A stretch of 64,000 bases of DNA from Legionella steigerwaltii (GTDB taxonomy: Bacteria > Pseudomonadota > Gammaproteobacteria > Legionellales > Legionellaceae): the NCBI RefSeq assembly GCF_001468065.1, contig NZ_LNYZ01000038.1, forward strand, positions 438-64,437. Reading direction: 5' to 3'. The notes beneath the pieces are model-generated. The model was not told the DNA's origin. It saw only the letters and a program-made list of their open reading frames with translations, and ran no database searches. Of the stretch, positions 54,303 to 64,000 are shown in pieces. The position numbers were made by a program, and so were the translations under genes. How positions within the stretch are numbered: the stretch's first letter is position 1; each line of letters starts with the position of its first letter.

Positions 54303-55161
54303 GCTACCTGACACGGATGAAGTGTTTTTAGAAACCAAGGGGTATCAGCGATTTGAAGAGTTTTGTGATGCGTGTGTTGAATATAAATACATTGGCATAT
54401 GCTATGGATCTCCAGGAGTTGGGAAAACACAATCTGCAGAACATTACAGCAAGCGGAAACTAATTTTGTCAGCAAACCCAAATGGATATGCAATTGAAGA
54501 TAATCGTCATGTACCAACCGAACTTTATAGCTGCAGTACCGTTTTTTATACTCCCATCGCCCCACTGTCTTCTCTTCAAATGCTAAATACCTTGAATCAA
54601 AACATTTGTTATTTTGATCGAGTGGTTCATGCCGCACAAGTAAATAAGATGGTCGATGAGCAAACCCAATTAAATCAAGATGAAAAAGAGAATTTTATCA
54701 AAACGATAAAATTATCATCCAAGAATTACTGCAAGCTAATCATCATTGATGAAACGGAAAGACTTGGTTTCGCCACGTTAGAGTTACTGAGATCATTGTA
54801 TGACGATCGGGGTATTTCCATCGTATTTATTGGCATGCCCGGCTTGGAAAAAAGACTATCAAGGTATTCACAACTGTATTCACGGATAGGATTTTCTCAT
54901 GAATATAAACCACTGTCCAAGGAAGAAATGTTGTTTACCTTGGAACACAACTGGCAAAAATTAGGGCTTAAATTAAAGCAAAAGGAATTTTCTGATCATG
55001 AGGCGATGGCGTCCATTATGCGCATCACTAATGGTAATTTTCGATTATTAAATCGGCTATTTATGCAAATTGATCGATTGCTAAGGTTGAATCAATTGCA
55101 ATATATCACTAATGAAGTGGTATTGGCGGCAAGAGAATGTTTGTTAATTGGTAATACTTAA
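54295..55161 (+). CDS. tniB: TniB/TnsC-like AAA ATPase
   Basis: A 288-aa AAA+ ATPase with Walker A YGSPGVGKTQSAEHY near residue 40 and Walker B KLIIIDETERLGF near 150, then a sensor region VFIGMPGLEKRLSRYSQLYSRIGFSHEY. It is the target-selection partner (MuB/TnsC type) of the transposase before it. The ATG is inside the end of tniA with GAGG upstream. Confidence 0.92.
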   Translation: MNELPDTDEVFLETKGYQRFEEFCDACVEYKYIGICYGSPGVGKTQSAEHYSKRKLILSANPNGYAIEDNRHVPTELYSCSTVFYTPIAPLSSLQMLNTLNQNICYFDRVVHAAQVNKMVDEQTQLNQDEKENFIKTIKLSSKNYCKLIIIDETERLGFATLELLRSLYDDRGISIVFIGMPGLEKRLSRYSQLYSRIGFSHEYKPLSKEEMLFTLEHNWQKLGLKLKQKEFSDHEAMASIMRITNGNFRLLNRLFMQIDRLLRLNQLQYITNEVVLAARECLLIGNT

Positions 55162-55184
55162 TCTATTTTAATGGTGGTGTTGAC

Positions 55185-55769
55185 ATGGCAAAAAAAGGTA
55201 AGGCAAAGATTTTGAATGCGTTTGAATTCGAACAACTACTCAATGCAGCAAAAATTGGCTCATCCCCCATTCGCAATATTGCGCTTGTATATTGCTCATT
55301 CGGGTTAGGGCTGCGTGTAAAAGAAATCGCATCGCTTTCTATTAAAGATGTTGCCGATAAGCAATGCAGACTTCTTGATGAAATTTGTTTGAAACGCTCA
55401 ATACATTATGGCAAAAAGCATCGTTATGCTTATCTTACCAATAAAAAGGTTTATGCCGCACTTACCGATCACTTGAAAACCATGGTAGGTTCTGATCTTA
55501 ATAAACCATTATTTCAAACGCAGCGAAAAAAAGAATTTACTCCGTGTACATTGCAAAAATGGTTCAGATCTCTTTATGATAAAGCTGGTATAATTGGTGC
55601 AAGCTCTCATTCTGGTCGTCGCACTTTTATTACCCGATTGCTTGAGCAGGGTATCAGTATCAAAGCAGTATCATCTTTGGCTGGCCATTCTAGCACGATT
55701 ACAACGGCTATTTATGCAGAAAACAAACCCGAATGTTTGCAAAACATCGCAAAACTAGCTGCATTTTGA
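55185..55769 (+). CDS. Tyrosine recombinase, catalytic domain only (copy 1)
   Basis: A 194-aa integrase-like protein with the full active set: Arg in GLGLRVKEIASL, the SHSGRRTFITR box, LAGHSSTITT and the nucleophile in TAIYAENKPE. The usual N-terminal core-binding domain is absent. It lies 23 bp after the TniB-like gene. It is closely related to the next recombinase. It may act as a resolvase-like enzyme for this element or as an integrase. Confidence 0.88.
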   Translation: MAKKGKAKILNAFEFEQLLNAAKIGSSPIRNIALVYCSFGLGLRVKEIASLSIKDVADKQCRLLDEICLKRSIHYGKKHRYAYLTNKKVYAALTDHLKTMVGSDLNKPLFQTQRKKEFTPCTLQKWFRSLYDKAGIIGASSHSGRRTFITRLLEQGISIKAVSSLAGHSSTITTAIYAENKPECLQNIAKLAAF

Positions 55770-55808
55770 TACGGATATTTTTTTATCATGCATTATTATG
55801 GTGCTAAA

Positions 55809-55846
55809 CCTGCCATTTAAAGTTTAAAAAATCCTGCCAAATAAAG
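55809..55846. repeat. Pair of direct repeats between the recombinases
   Basis: CCTGCCATTTAAAG (55809-55822) and CCTGCCAAATAAAG (55833-55846) match at 12 of 14 bases, 24 bases apart. Such spaced repeats resemble transposase or recombinase binding sites. They lie in the gap between the two recombinase genes, so one real transposon end or a recombination site may be here. Confidence 0.4.
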
Positions 55847-55946
55847 ATAAAACTTACAGGTTTCCATTGTTTAGCATTTTTAACTTTTGCAAATACATCC
55901 TTATTTGTATAAAGTAAAGGTAAATCAGGGTGTTAATGGGGTTTTA

Positions 55947-56531
55947 ATGGCGCGTGAAGGAAAAGCAAAGGTTTTGAGTGAGGCGGAATTTAAATTACTG
56001 CTTTTGGTCGCGAAAGTGGGCAAAATGGGTACACGTAATCTAGCCCTCGTTTATTGTTCGTATGGTTTGGGATTGCGCGCCAAAGAAATTGCCTCCCTTA
56101 CCATCGCCGATGTAGCCAACTCCAATTATCAATTATTGGATGAGCTCATTTTAAAGCGTTCCATGACCAAGGGTGAAAAACAGCGTCATGCTTATCTGGC
56201 CCATAAAAAAATACGTGAAGTCTTGCAAGCTCATTTAAATGACTTGAAGGGCATGCCACATAATAAAGCCTTGTTTCAAACCCAACGCAAAAGCCGTTTC
56301 ACCGCCAACACCTTACAAAAATGGTTCAAATCCCTTTATGATAAAGCAGGAATTCATGGGGCGAGCTCTCATTCGGGGCGGCGTACTTTTATTACCCGAC
56401 TTATTGAACAAGGTGCGGACATCAAAGCCGTCTCCCGTCTGGCGGGGCATGCCAACATTGTAACTACCGCCATTTATGTGGAAGATAACCCTGAGCGCTT
56501 AAAACGCATTGCTAACCTGGCCTTGTTTTAA
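55947..56531 (+). CDS. Tyrosine recombinase, catalytic domain only (copy 2)
   Basis: A 194-aa paralogue of the gene at 55185: the same GKAK..L start, GLGLRAKEIASL, LFQTQRKSRF, SHSGRRTFITRL and TAIYVEDNPERLK. By eye about 60% of residues agree. Its codon use is more GC-rich, which suggests an older or separately acquired copy. ATG 55947 aligns with the start of copy 1 and is used instead of the longer frame. It ends overlapping the next gene. Confidence 0.88.
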   Translation: MAREGKAKVLSEAEFKLLLLVAKVGKMGTRNLALVYCSYGLGLRAKEIASLTIADVANSNYQLLDELILKRSMTKGEKQRHAYLAHKKIREVLQAHLNDLKGMPHNKALFQTQRKSRFTANTLQKWFKSLYDKAGIHGASSHSGRRTFITRLIEQGADIKAVSRLAGHANIVTTAIYVEDNPERLKRIANLALF

Positions 56532-56989
56532 TGAGCCCTTGGTTCATTAATCAGCCCTTTCTACGCCTAATTGATTGTTCACCTAGAGAATGCTATCACG
56601 CAGCCCGTTTTGAAAAAGGGTCACGCTATTATGTAATTCGTTTAAGCAAAGATTTACTAGAGGACTGGGTGATTACTTTAATTAATGGCCGGATTAAATC
56701 CAGGCTTGGGCAAAGTCGCACCTTAGCCTTTGCCAGTTTTAGCGAAGGATTTGATCACTTTTGCACCCTGGTTAAAATACGAAACCTTCGAGGATATCAG
56801 CTTAAAACCATAACCTGTGACAATCATCTGCTGCTGCATCTACTCCCTTTCGTGGGTTTGATAGAAGATAAGCACAAAATACCTTCTGCCAAAACCATTA
56901 ACAGGATCAATCAACGCGAACACCTGGATGCAATACCTATATCTCTCTTACCCCAAGCTGACCTAGAACAATTGGGATTTGCTTTCTAA
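56531..56989 (+). CDS. WGR-like domain protein
   Basis: A 152-aa protein. Residues about 30-100 resemble a WGR domain (YYVIRLSKDLLEDWVITLINGRIKSRLGQSR, FDHFCTLVKIRNLRGYQ), a nucleic-acid-binding fold best known from PARP and from small bacterial proteins near recombinases. The Trp of the usual WGR triplet is replaced by Asn (INGRI), so this is a divergent member. It starts at TAATG with the recombinase stop, so it is translationally coupled to it. Confidence 0.6.
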   Translation: MSPWFINQPFLRLIDCSPRECYHAARFEKGSRYYVIRLSKDLLEDWVITLINGRIKSRLGQSRTLAFASFSEGFDHFCTLVKIRNLRGYQLKTITCDNHLLLHLLPFVGLIEDKHKIPSAKTINRINQREHLDAIPISLLPQADLEQLGFAF

Positions 56990-57909
56990 CCAGTGAAAAA
57001 ATACTTTAACAATCAAATTCAGTACCTGTTAAGTGGATTTGGTTAAACCAAAAAGATTAAAATAAATACTCGATATAATTTAATTCGTATTTTTTGTTGA
57101 TACGGAGGCGCTCAATTGGGTGCAATCTTTCGTATGGAATGGCCTCTAATAATTTAACAAGAGCGAAATTTCGAGCTCAATTTAAATTCTCGTTCTTTTT
57201 TGATTCCACCTAGACCCTTAATGTATGAGAATAAATCACATTATTGAGCATGTATGCTACCGGCTAAAATGGTAATTTGTAAATTTACTTGTAGGTGTTG
57301 TATCTTGAACTGGTTGGCTAAAAATATTTGCAATATTATCGCTCAATTCTCCGCTGATTCCACAGTAGCAACTAATGCAAAAGCGAGAGCAGCCAATACC
57401 ATCCCTCTTGCAGCAAATGCTATGCCGGGGCTTGCAACCAAGGTTGTTTTGACAGCAGGGATGTCTTTTTACTTAAAAAATCACCTCATTTTTTTCACCA
57501 GGGAATAATGCCTCCCATTTGAGGGCGCTCATAACTAATATTCCAGCGAGATACGTATGAAAAGCACCAGATATGTGAATTTCTTGATTTGGTTCCCAAT
57601 TAATCTTTCTTATCGCAAACCAATAAAATTCGTTGTATGTAAGAAAGCATTGATTGATAATATCATAACTACTTCAATATCGCGCTCATTTAAAGGATTT
57701 TGTTACATGTTTTTAAATCAGGTATGTAAATTTGGTAGGTAACGAGACGCGTAAACACATACCAAGCTATTCCTTGTTAAGAGTTATTAATACAAACTAA
57801 AATTAACTCTATTATGACAAAAATGAATTATGCTATTAAAAATTGGGCGTGTAAAACTTTTATGACAAAATAGTAAAAGTACATGAGCAAGAATAAGGAT
57901 AGGAATCAC
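56990..57909. other. Gene-poor stretch of about 0.9 kb
   Basis: No frame here has a recognisable product or good start. Two plus-strand frames (57254-57508 and 57557-57742) look random. On the minus strand near 57355-57465 a short hydrophobic frame (MVLAALAFALVATVESAEN, then stop) could be a remnant. This is probably the decayed border between the transposon and the next block. The promoter of the gene at 57910 must lie at its right end. Confidence 0.45.
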
Positions 57910-58341
57910 ATGAACGATATCGCGTCATTTAAAATAAAAAAAATAGTCCTTCTTAAAATTATTTTTGCAGCAATTTTTTCCTGCACGATACTCAATGCCT
58001 ATGCCGGCATGCAATCTTATCACATCAAATACCACAAGGACTCCAAAATAAACAATGTGCCCTTATCCAATACTGAGGTATTAATAGAGTTCCACCGTAA
58101 TGGCAATTCACTGGGAAGACTTCTGACAAAAACGAATGATGTTCAAGACATCACCATCGACAATACTTATGGGAAAAATTTGGTTATTCACGTGCTATTC
58201 ATCGATAAAGAGGGAAAAAGAGTAAGATGTTGGGGAGTATCTACTACTAAAACAAATACCATTGAGATTCAGTGTGATAAAGTGGTTTCGTTGAAAAAGG
58301 TAAAGGGAGAGGATGAAGAGTCTACTGACTCCACTAACTAA
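57910..58341 (+). CDS. Exported small beta-rich protein
   Basis: A 143-aa protein with a signal peptide (KIVLLKIIFAAIFSCTILNAYAG) and a mature beta-rich domain, including VLIEFHRNGNSLGRLLTKTND and CWGVSTTKTNTIEIQC with two Cys. The family is not recognised. AGGAT before ATG 57910 supports this start; ATG 57883 is nine codons earlier. Confidence 0.6.
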   Translation: MNDIASFKIKKIVLLKIIFAAIFSCTILNAYAGMQSYHIKYHKDSKINNVPLSNTEVLIEFHRNGNSLGRLLTKTNDVQDITIDNTYGKNLVIHVLFIDKEGKRVRCWGVSTTKTNTIEIQCDKVVSLKKVKGEDEESTDSTN

Positions 58342-58433
58342 ACCGTTATGAGCGATTAGATTAACAATCTATTGACACAAAGAGCAACATCGCAGGACAC
58401 TATATATCCTTCATTATAAGGAAATAAACAAAA

Positions 58434-58643
58434 ATGACCAATAAAATTCGTGGTAAAGTCAAATGGTTTAATAAAGACAAGGGATTTGGTTTTATTGAAA
58501 GCAGTGGCAAAGACTACTTTGTCCACTTTAGTTCGATTCAAAGTGGCGACTTTAAAACACTTCCCGATGGGGCAGCCGTTCTTTTTAAAATGGGAAAAGG
58601 ACAGAAAGGACCTCAGGCTGAGGAAGTAGAAGTAATTAAATAA
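58434..58643 (+). CDS. Cold-shock domain protein (CspA family)
   Basis: A 69-aa OB-fold protein with RNP motifs KGFGFIES and YFVHFSSI; binds single-stranded RNA and DNA. AAGGAA precedes the ATG. TTGACA at 58372 may be its -35, but no well-spaced -10 is evident. It stands just before the PHA reductase gene. Confidence 0.93.
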   Translation: MTNKIRGKVKWFNKDKGFGFIESSGKDYFVHFSSIQSGDFKTLPDGAAVLFKMGKGQKGPQAEEVEVIK

Positions 58644-58722
58644 CACCATTAATCCTGGGCAAATACCATTCTAATGACAATAAAGCTATTTTTACTGCAT
58701 GAAACCATCAAAGAGGAGAGAA

Positions 58723-59466
58723 GTGAACCAACGAGTTGCTTTAGTCACAGGAGGCACTGGTGGTATTGGTACCGCCATATGCCAAGAAATGCAAAAGTTA
58801 GATTATCAAGTCATCGCCTGTTATTTCAAACAGGGCAATCATGATTTAGCGAAAGAATGGCAGAAAAAACAAGCCATGCAAGGTTTTGATATCGACATTG
58901 TCTATGGGGATATTTCTTCCTTCAAAGATTGTGAGAAAGTGACTGAATTGGTCATCGAAAAATACGGCAAAATCGATATTCTAGTGAACAATGCCGGTGT
59001 GACGAAGGATGCCACTTTGAAAAAGATGACTCAAGAACAATGGCAGGATGTCATCAACGCCAATTTGAATAGTGTCTTTAATATGACGAAAACCGTATTA
59101 TCCAATATGTTGGATAATAGTTACGGACGTATTATCACCATTTCTTCCGTTAATGGACGCAAAGGTCAATTCGGCCAGTGTAATTACGCCGCCACGAAAT
59201 CCGCATTGTACGGTTTTACCAAAAGTCTGGCACAAGAAGTTGCAAAGAAAGGCATTACGGTAAATACCGTCTCTCCTGGCTATATTAATACCGAGATGCT
59301 CGCCTCTCTTAGGGGTGATATTTTAGAAGCGATTGTTGCTCAAATTCCTGTTGGGCGATTAGGCAAACCCCAGGAAATTGCTCGTGTTGTTGCGTTCATT
59401 GCAGAGGAGCAAAGCGGTTTTATTACCGGTGCCAATTTTGATATTAATGGTGGGCAATACATGTAA
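58723..59466 (+). CDS. phaB: Acetoacetyl-CoA reductase (PhaB-type SDR)
   Basis: A 247-aa short-chain dehydrogenase: VTGGTGGIGTAICQ (NADPH), LVNNAGVTKDATLKKM, the catalytic Ser of TISSVNGRKGQFGQCNYAATK with YxxxK, and VSPGYINTEM. It reduces acetoacetyl-CoA to (R)-3-hydroxybutyryl-CoA, the monomer for polyhydroxybutyrate. GTG 58723 has GAGGAGAG seven bases ahead and starts where the family starts; ATG 58699 lacks this. The PHA synthase gene converges on it, 16 bp away. Confidence 0.93.
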   Translation: MNQRVALVTGGTGGIGTAICQEMQKLDYQVIACYFKQGNHDLAKEWQKKQAMQGFDIDIVYGDISSFKDCEKVTELVIEKYGKIDILVNNAGVTKDATLKKMTQEQWQDVINANLNSVFNMTKTVLSNMLDNSYGRIITISSVNGRKGQFGQCNYAATKSALYGFTKSLAQEVAKKGITVNTVSPGYINTEMLASLRGDILEAIVAQIPVGRLGKPQEIARVVAFIAEEQSGFITGANFDINGGQYM

Positions 59467-59482
59467 CTCACGCAAAAGCGTT

Positions 59483-61315
59483 CTATTTCTGAAGCACATA
59501 AGTTCCTGGTGCCGCTGGCAGTGACTGATTCATGACCGGTGGCGCAATGCGTTTTTTAGTGTTTTGCTGGACTAACCACGCATGCCATGCTTTCCACCAG
59601 GAGCCCTCCCGCTTCTCTGTCATCGCAAGCCAACTCTTGGGATTTAAGTAAGCCTCACCTTGTTTATGCTCATGAACACGATAAGAACGTCCTGGATGAC
59701 CCGGCTCATTGATGATGCCCGCATTATGCCCACCGCCAGTAAGAACAAAAGTCACATCCCCTTCGATCATAAGATGGATTTTATAGACGGATTGCCAGGG
59801 TGCTATATGATCTTTTTCAGTGCTCACTGCAAAAACAGGCAACTTAATGTTCTCAGCAGCCACCGGCTTTCCTTCCACGGTATAACGCCCTTCGGCAAAA
59901 TCATTCCTTAAAAAGAGTTTTTCAAGGTATTCACTGTGCATTTTGTAAGGCATCCGTGTGGCATCCGCATTCCAAGCCGTCAAATCAATCATCCCTCGCC
60001 GCATGCCATGCATGTAATCTTGGACCATTTTGGACCAAATTAAGTCATAAGCACGCAACATCTGAAAAGAACCCGCCATTTGCTTGGTATCCAGATACCC
60101 TTGTTCCTTCATCATGCTTTTAAGAAAATCCACTTGACTTTCAGTCACAAAAAGCATTAATTCCCCGGCCTCAGTAAAATCCCCTTGGGCTGACAAGAGT
60201 GTGAGGCTGTTTAAACGTTCGTCCTTGTCTCTGTTCATCGCAGATGCGGTAATCATGGCCAAGGTGCCCCCTAAACAATACCCCATCAGATTGATTTTGG
60301 TTTCTGGCAAAAGGGTTGATACCACATCAAGTGCCGCCATAGCTCCTTGCCGATAATAATCATCCATCCCCAAATCACGATCCTCTTTGTCAGGATTGCG
60401 CCAAGAAATGATAAATACCGTGTGCCCCTGCCTTACAAGCCACTTTACCAAGGAGTTATGTGGCGATAAATCCAAAATATAATATTTCATAATCCAGGCG
60501 GGTATGATGAGTATCGGCTCTTTATATACCGTCTTGGTTTGGGCCTCAAATTGAATCAATTCCATCAAATGATTTTGGAATACCACTCGCCCTGGTGTAA
60601 CGGCCACGTCTTTTCCTGGGATAAAATGCTCAGAGCCTGTAGGCGGTGTGCCTGTTAGCTTTTCTAACCAATCCTCGAGTGCGATTTGGCTGCCTTGGAT
60701 AAGATTAAGTCCCCCAGTGCGCATGGATTCATGGAATAAATCGGGATTAGACCAAACAAAATTGGAAGGGGATAGGGCATCAAGACATTGGCGTGCCCAG
60801 AATGAAACAGTACGTTCCACCTGGTTGGGTAATCCTGGCACGTCCGTTGTGGCACGTCGCCACCAATCCTCCATCTGCAAAAATCCTTCGGCGAATAAAC
60901 GCCAAGGCATGGGCTGCCAACTGTCTTTTTTAAAACGCACGTCTTTACCATCCGCAGCACGCTCAACACAAACGATATTATTAATGCAATCGTTGGCATG
61001 CAAAGCCGGATAAAAAGCAAGTTCCCACAAAACCCCAGGGGATTGGGTCAATTGCCAAAGCCAGGTGGAATAAGAAGAACCGATGGCAGCAGGACTTATT
61101 CCTGCCGTCCATTTAGCCAGGTTGGCTTGCACTAATTGAGTGAAAAACGGAAAGACGCTGTCGGAAGTACTCATATCAGCCGGTGCACAACAAGAGAAAT
61201 CTAGCCCTTCTTGCAATTCTTGGTTCTGAGTGAGCATCCTTTCCTTAGGACAACATTGTTTTTCTAGTCCCTTCATGGCCGCGACATCCTTAGCATTATG
61301 CCCTATAATCAACAA
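59483..61315 (-). CDS. phaC: Poly(3-hydroxyalkanoate) synthase (PhaC, class I-like)
   Basis: A 610-aa synthase with a lipase-like box MGYCLGGTLAM (nucleophile Cys near residue 345), Asp in AVSTEKDHIAPWQSVYKI and His in LTGGGHNAGIINEPGH. It polymerises hydroxyacyl-CoA into storage granules; with the neighbouring PhaB it forms a PHB pathway lacking only a thiolase. The start is uncertain: a Cys-rich extension of ~30 residues precedes the normal family start. Confidence 0.94.
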   Translation of the reverse strand: MLIIGHNAKDVAAMKGLEKQCCPKERMLTQNQELQEGLDFSCCAPADMSTSDSVFPFFTQLVQANLAKWTAGISPAAIGSSYSTWLWQLTQSPGVLWELAFYPALHANDCINNIVCVERAADGKDVRFKKDSWQPMPWRLFAEGFLQMEDWWRRATTDVPGLPNQVERTVSFWARQCLDALSPSNFVWSNPDLFHESMRTGGLNLIQGSQIALEDWLEKLTGTPPTGSEHFIPGKDVAVTPGRVVFQNHLMELIQFEAQTKTVYKEPILIIPAWIMKYYILDLSPHNSLVKWLVRQGHTVFIISWRNPDKEDRDLGMDDYYRQGAMAALDVVSTLLPETKINLMGYCLGGTLAMITASAMNRDKDERLNSLTLLSAQGDFTEAGELMLFVTESQVDFLKSMMKEQGYLDTKQMAGSFQMLRAYDLIWSKMVQDYMHGMRRGMIDLTAWNADATRMPYKMHSEYLEKLFLRNDFAEGRYTVEGKPVAAENIKLPVFAVSTEKDHIAPWQSVYKIHLMIEGDVTFVLTGGGHNAGIINEPGHPGRSYRVHEHKQGEAYLNPKSWLAMTEKREGSWWKAWHAWLVQQNTKKRIAPPVMNQSLPAAPGTYVLQK

Positions 61316-61687
61316 GATATAATACAGGATAGCACAAGATTTACCCCATCAATGCCATTTAAGGAGCCTCTCTTCAGAAATAGAAAATGAAAAGAATGAC
61401 ATCTTGTGGATTTCCTTGACCAAACAGTGCTTCTGTTTCCTGCAAGAAACATTACCCCATCGATTTTGGTCAATAAAGTGGTGCCTTATTACTTACTTTA
61501 TCCATTTTATAGGCTAAATTACTTTTTGGGTCCTCTTTAGAAATGTAGGAACAGCAGGAAAACAATAAAAAGGACAAACAAATGAAAAACAGCCCAGTAT
61601 TTCCAAACGGTGCTATATTATAAAAATGAGGTGGGTTGTTTTTATATTGATTCAGCCATCACATAATTCATTGCAAGGAGCATTGAC
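61316..61687. other. Intergenic region upstream of phaC
   Basis: About 370 bp separating divergent phaC from the small lipoprotein gene. It should contain both promoters, but I see no clear consensus. A 13-codon frame at 61582 with AAAGGAC ahead is too short to support. Nothing else is recognised. Confidence 0.4.
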
Positions 61688-61849
61688 ATGCCAACGCAAA
61701 GATTTGTTAAGGCAGTTATTGGGGTAGTGGTATTATTAAGCTCAACATTTTTGTTCACCTCTTGTGCTTCATCGAAAACGACCAATGATACACACCGTGT
61801 TTCTCATACTTATGAAGGACACAATACAGGAGGGAAAGGTTGGCATTAA
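61688..61849 (+). CDS. Tiny 53-aa lipoprotein
   Basis: MPTQRFVKAVIGVV begins a signal peptide with lipobox FTSC (Cys about residue 26). The short mature tail is polar and His-containing, ending GGKGWH. AAGGAG lies before ATG 61688. Family unknown; the His and Gly-rich tail may bind metal, but this is only a guess. Confidence 0.6.
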   Translation: MPTQRFVKAVIGVVVLLSSTFLFTSCASSKTTNDTHRVSHTYEGHNTGGKGWH

Positions 61850-61955
61850 TACAACGACTCAGTATGTCTTTTGCTTTTCATGGCCAGCTCTTATAGTACT
61901 GTGATAGGATGTTCACCTCGGACAATTCATTGAAAAATAATAAGGAGATTTCATT

Positions 61956-62396
61956 ATGTTAAAACGGAATGTGTTCATTTTATTGGCCGCTTGCAGTTTA
62001 GTTGCTACCCCACTCTTCGCAGACGACGACATGTCTTCTGGTTCCCAAATGAATAATATGGGAATGCAAAGCACTAATCAGTCAACCCAGCCCCAAGAAG
62101 AGATGAAACAAATGCAGGAAGCACTCAAACAAATGCAGGAAATGCATGATAAGCTCATGAACGCCAAAACAACGGAAGAAAAGAAGTCATTGATGCAAAC
62201 ACAAATGCCCATGATGGAAGAAGGCATGCATTCGATGCAAAAAGGCATGAAGATGATGAAAAGTATGCCTGATGATGCAGCAAAACAACCCGACACGATG
62301 GAACAGCGCATGAAAATGATGCAGATGATGATGCAAATGATGCAGATGATGATGGACAATAAAATGATGGGATGCCCCATGATGAAAAATCAATAA
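61956..62396 (+). CDS. Exported Met-rich protein
   Basis: A 146-aa protein with a signal peptide (FILLAACSLVATPLFADDD). The mature chain is extremely Met-rich, about a third in the last 60 residues, with KMMQMMMQMMQMMMDNKMM and a final CPMM. Such Met clusters bind Cu(I) or Ag(I) in periplasmic copper proteins; an unstructured periplasmic chaperone role is possible. AAGGAG lies well spaced before the ATG. Confidence 0.75.
   Translation: MLKRNVFILLAACSLVATPLFADDDMSSGSQMNNMGMQSTNQSTQPQEEMKQMQEALKQMQEMHDKLMNAKTTEEKKSLMQTQMPMMEEGMHSMQKGMKMMKSMPDDAAKQPDTMEQRMKMMQMMMQMMQMMMDNKMMGCPMMKNQ

Positions 62397-64000
<1,604 letters not shown>

Larger units (their letters stand above)
51987..56531. mobile_element. 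TniA/TniB-type transposon with serine resolvase and two tyrosine recombinases
   Basis: Resolvase, DDE transposase, AAA ATPase and two tyrosine recombinases lie together. TniAB plus resolvase recalls Tn5053/Tn402/Tn552; no TniQ-like gene is seen. The true ends were not found: no terminal inverted repeats or target duplication could be identified by eye, so the element may extend to the CDF gene on the left and past 57 kb on the right. Confidence 0.6.

Noticed and set aside
55185-56531. Twin tyrosine recombinases as an integron or chromosomal XerCD pair
   Set aside because: They lack the N-terminal domain and the IntI-specific insert, and no attC-like repeats or cassettes follow.
57254-57742. 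Two plus-strand frames in the gene-poor region
   Set aside because: Residue composition and lack of starts or domains suggest chance frames.

Overview
The window looks like part of a Legionella-type gammaproteobacterial conjugative plasmid, or a plasmid-derived integrated element. The evidence is an AT-rich genome style, an iteron replicon with two ParB proteins, a complete F-type type IV secretion/conjugation operon, and downstream genes typical of accessory DNA in Legionella (PHA synthesis, Met-rich secreted protein, alternative F1 ATPase). The genus is inferred from gene content and style, not from a database match. No rRNA, tRNA or CRISPR array was recognised.

Layout. 0.3-6.8 kb: a DUF4062/RecG-type ATPase protein, an orphan Spo0J-like ParB with DnaA boxes behind it, then the replicon: six direct iterons, AT-rich DNA, P1-type parA-parB, a twin 18-bp palindrome, a Rep_3 initiator, and two inverted iterons. 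6.8-10.1 kb: a LOG-family nucleosidase, a POT/MFS peptide transporter, and two minus-strand DNA-binding-like proteins. 10.2-16.2 kb: a compact one-strand cluster encoding an unknown 420-aa protein, an ATP-grasp ligase, a MoaD/ThiS-like sulfur carrier ending in Gly-Gly, an E1 enzyme fused to rhodanese, YcaO, and TfuA. I infer that it makes a thioamide-type (sulfur-for-oxygen) modified product, with sulfur passed from rhodanese to the carrier thiocarboxylate to YcaO/TfuA. No convincing precursor peptide is visible. This is the strongest candidate for an undescribed system here.

16.3-41.6 kb: the transfer operon traA-L-E-K-B-V-C, trbI, traW-U, trbC, traN-F, trbB, traH-G, a possible exclusion protein, traD, and traI. 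TraI carries an extra C-terminal primase/Toprim-like segment. 41.6-51 kb: a TraM-like relaxosome gene pointing back at traI, a candidate oriT beside it, and plasmid housekeeping genes: DUF932, two HigBA-type toxin-antitoxin pairs, a DUF3800 protein and several unknowns.

51.2-57 kb: a CDF cation exporter and serine resolvase on the minus strand, back to back with a TniA/TniB-like transposase and ATPase pair, two paralogous catalytic-domain-only tyrosine recombinases, and a WGR-like protein. Then comes about 0.9 kb of gene-poor DNA. 57.9-64 kb: a secreted small protein, a cold-shock protein, acetoacetyl-CoA reductase and PHA synthase (convergent), a tiny lipoprotein, a Met-rich exported protein, and the 5' part of an F1 beta gene. 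That gene opens its transcription unit, which is the arrangement of N-type (alternative) ATPases.

How it fits together: the replicon and ParABs maintain the element, and the Tra system with TraM/oriT moves it. Toxin-antitoxin pairs stabilise it. The YcaO cluster, CDF exporter, PHA genes and ATPase are cargo.
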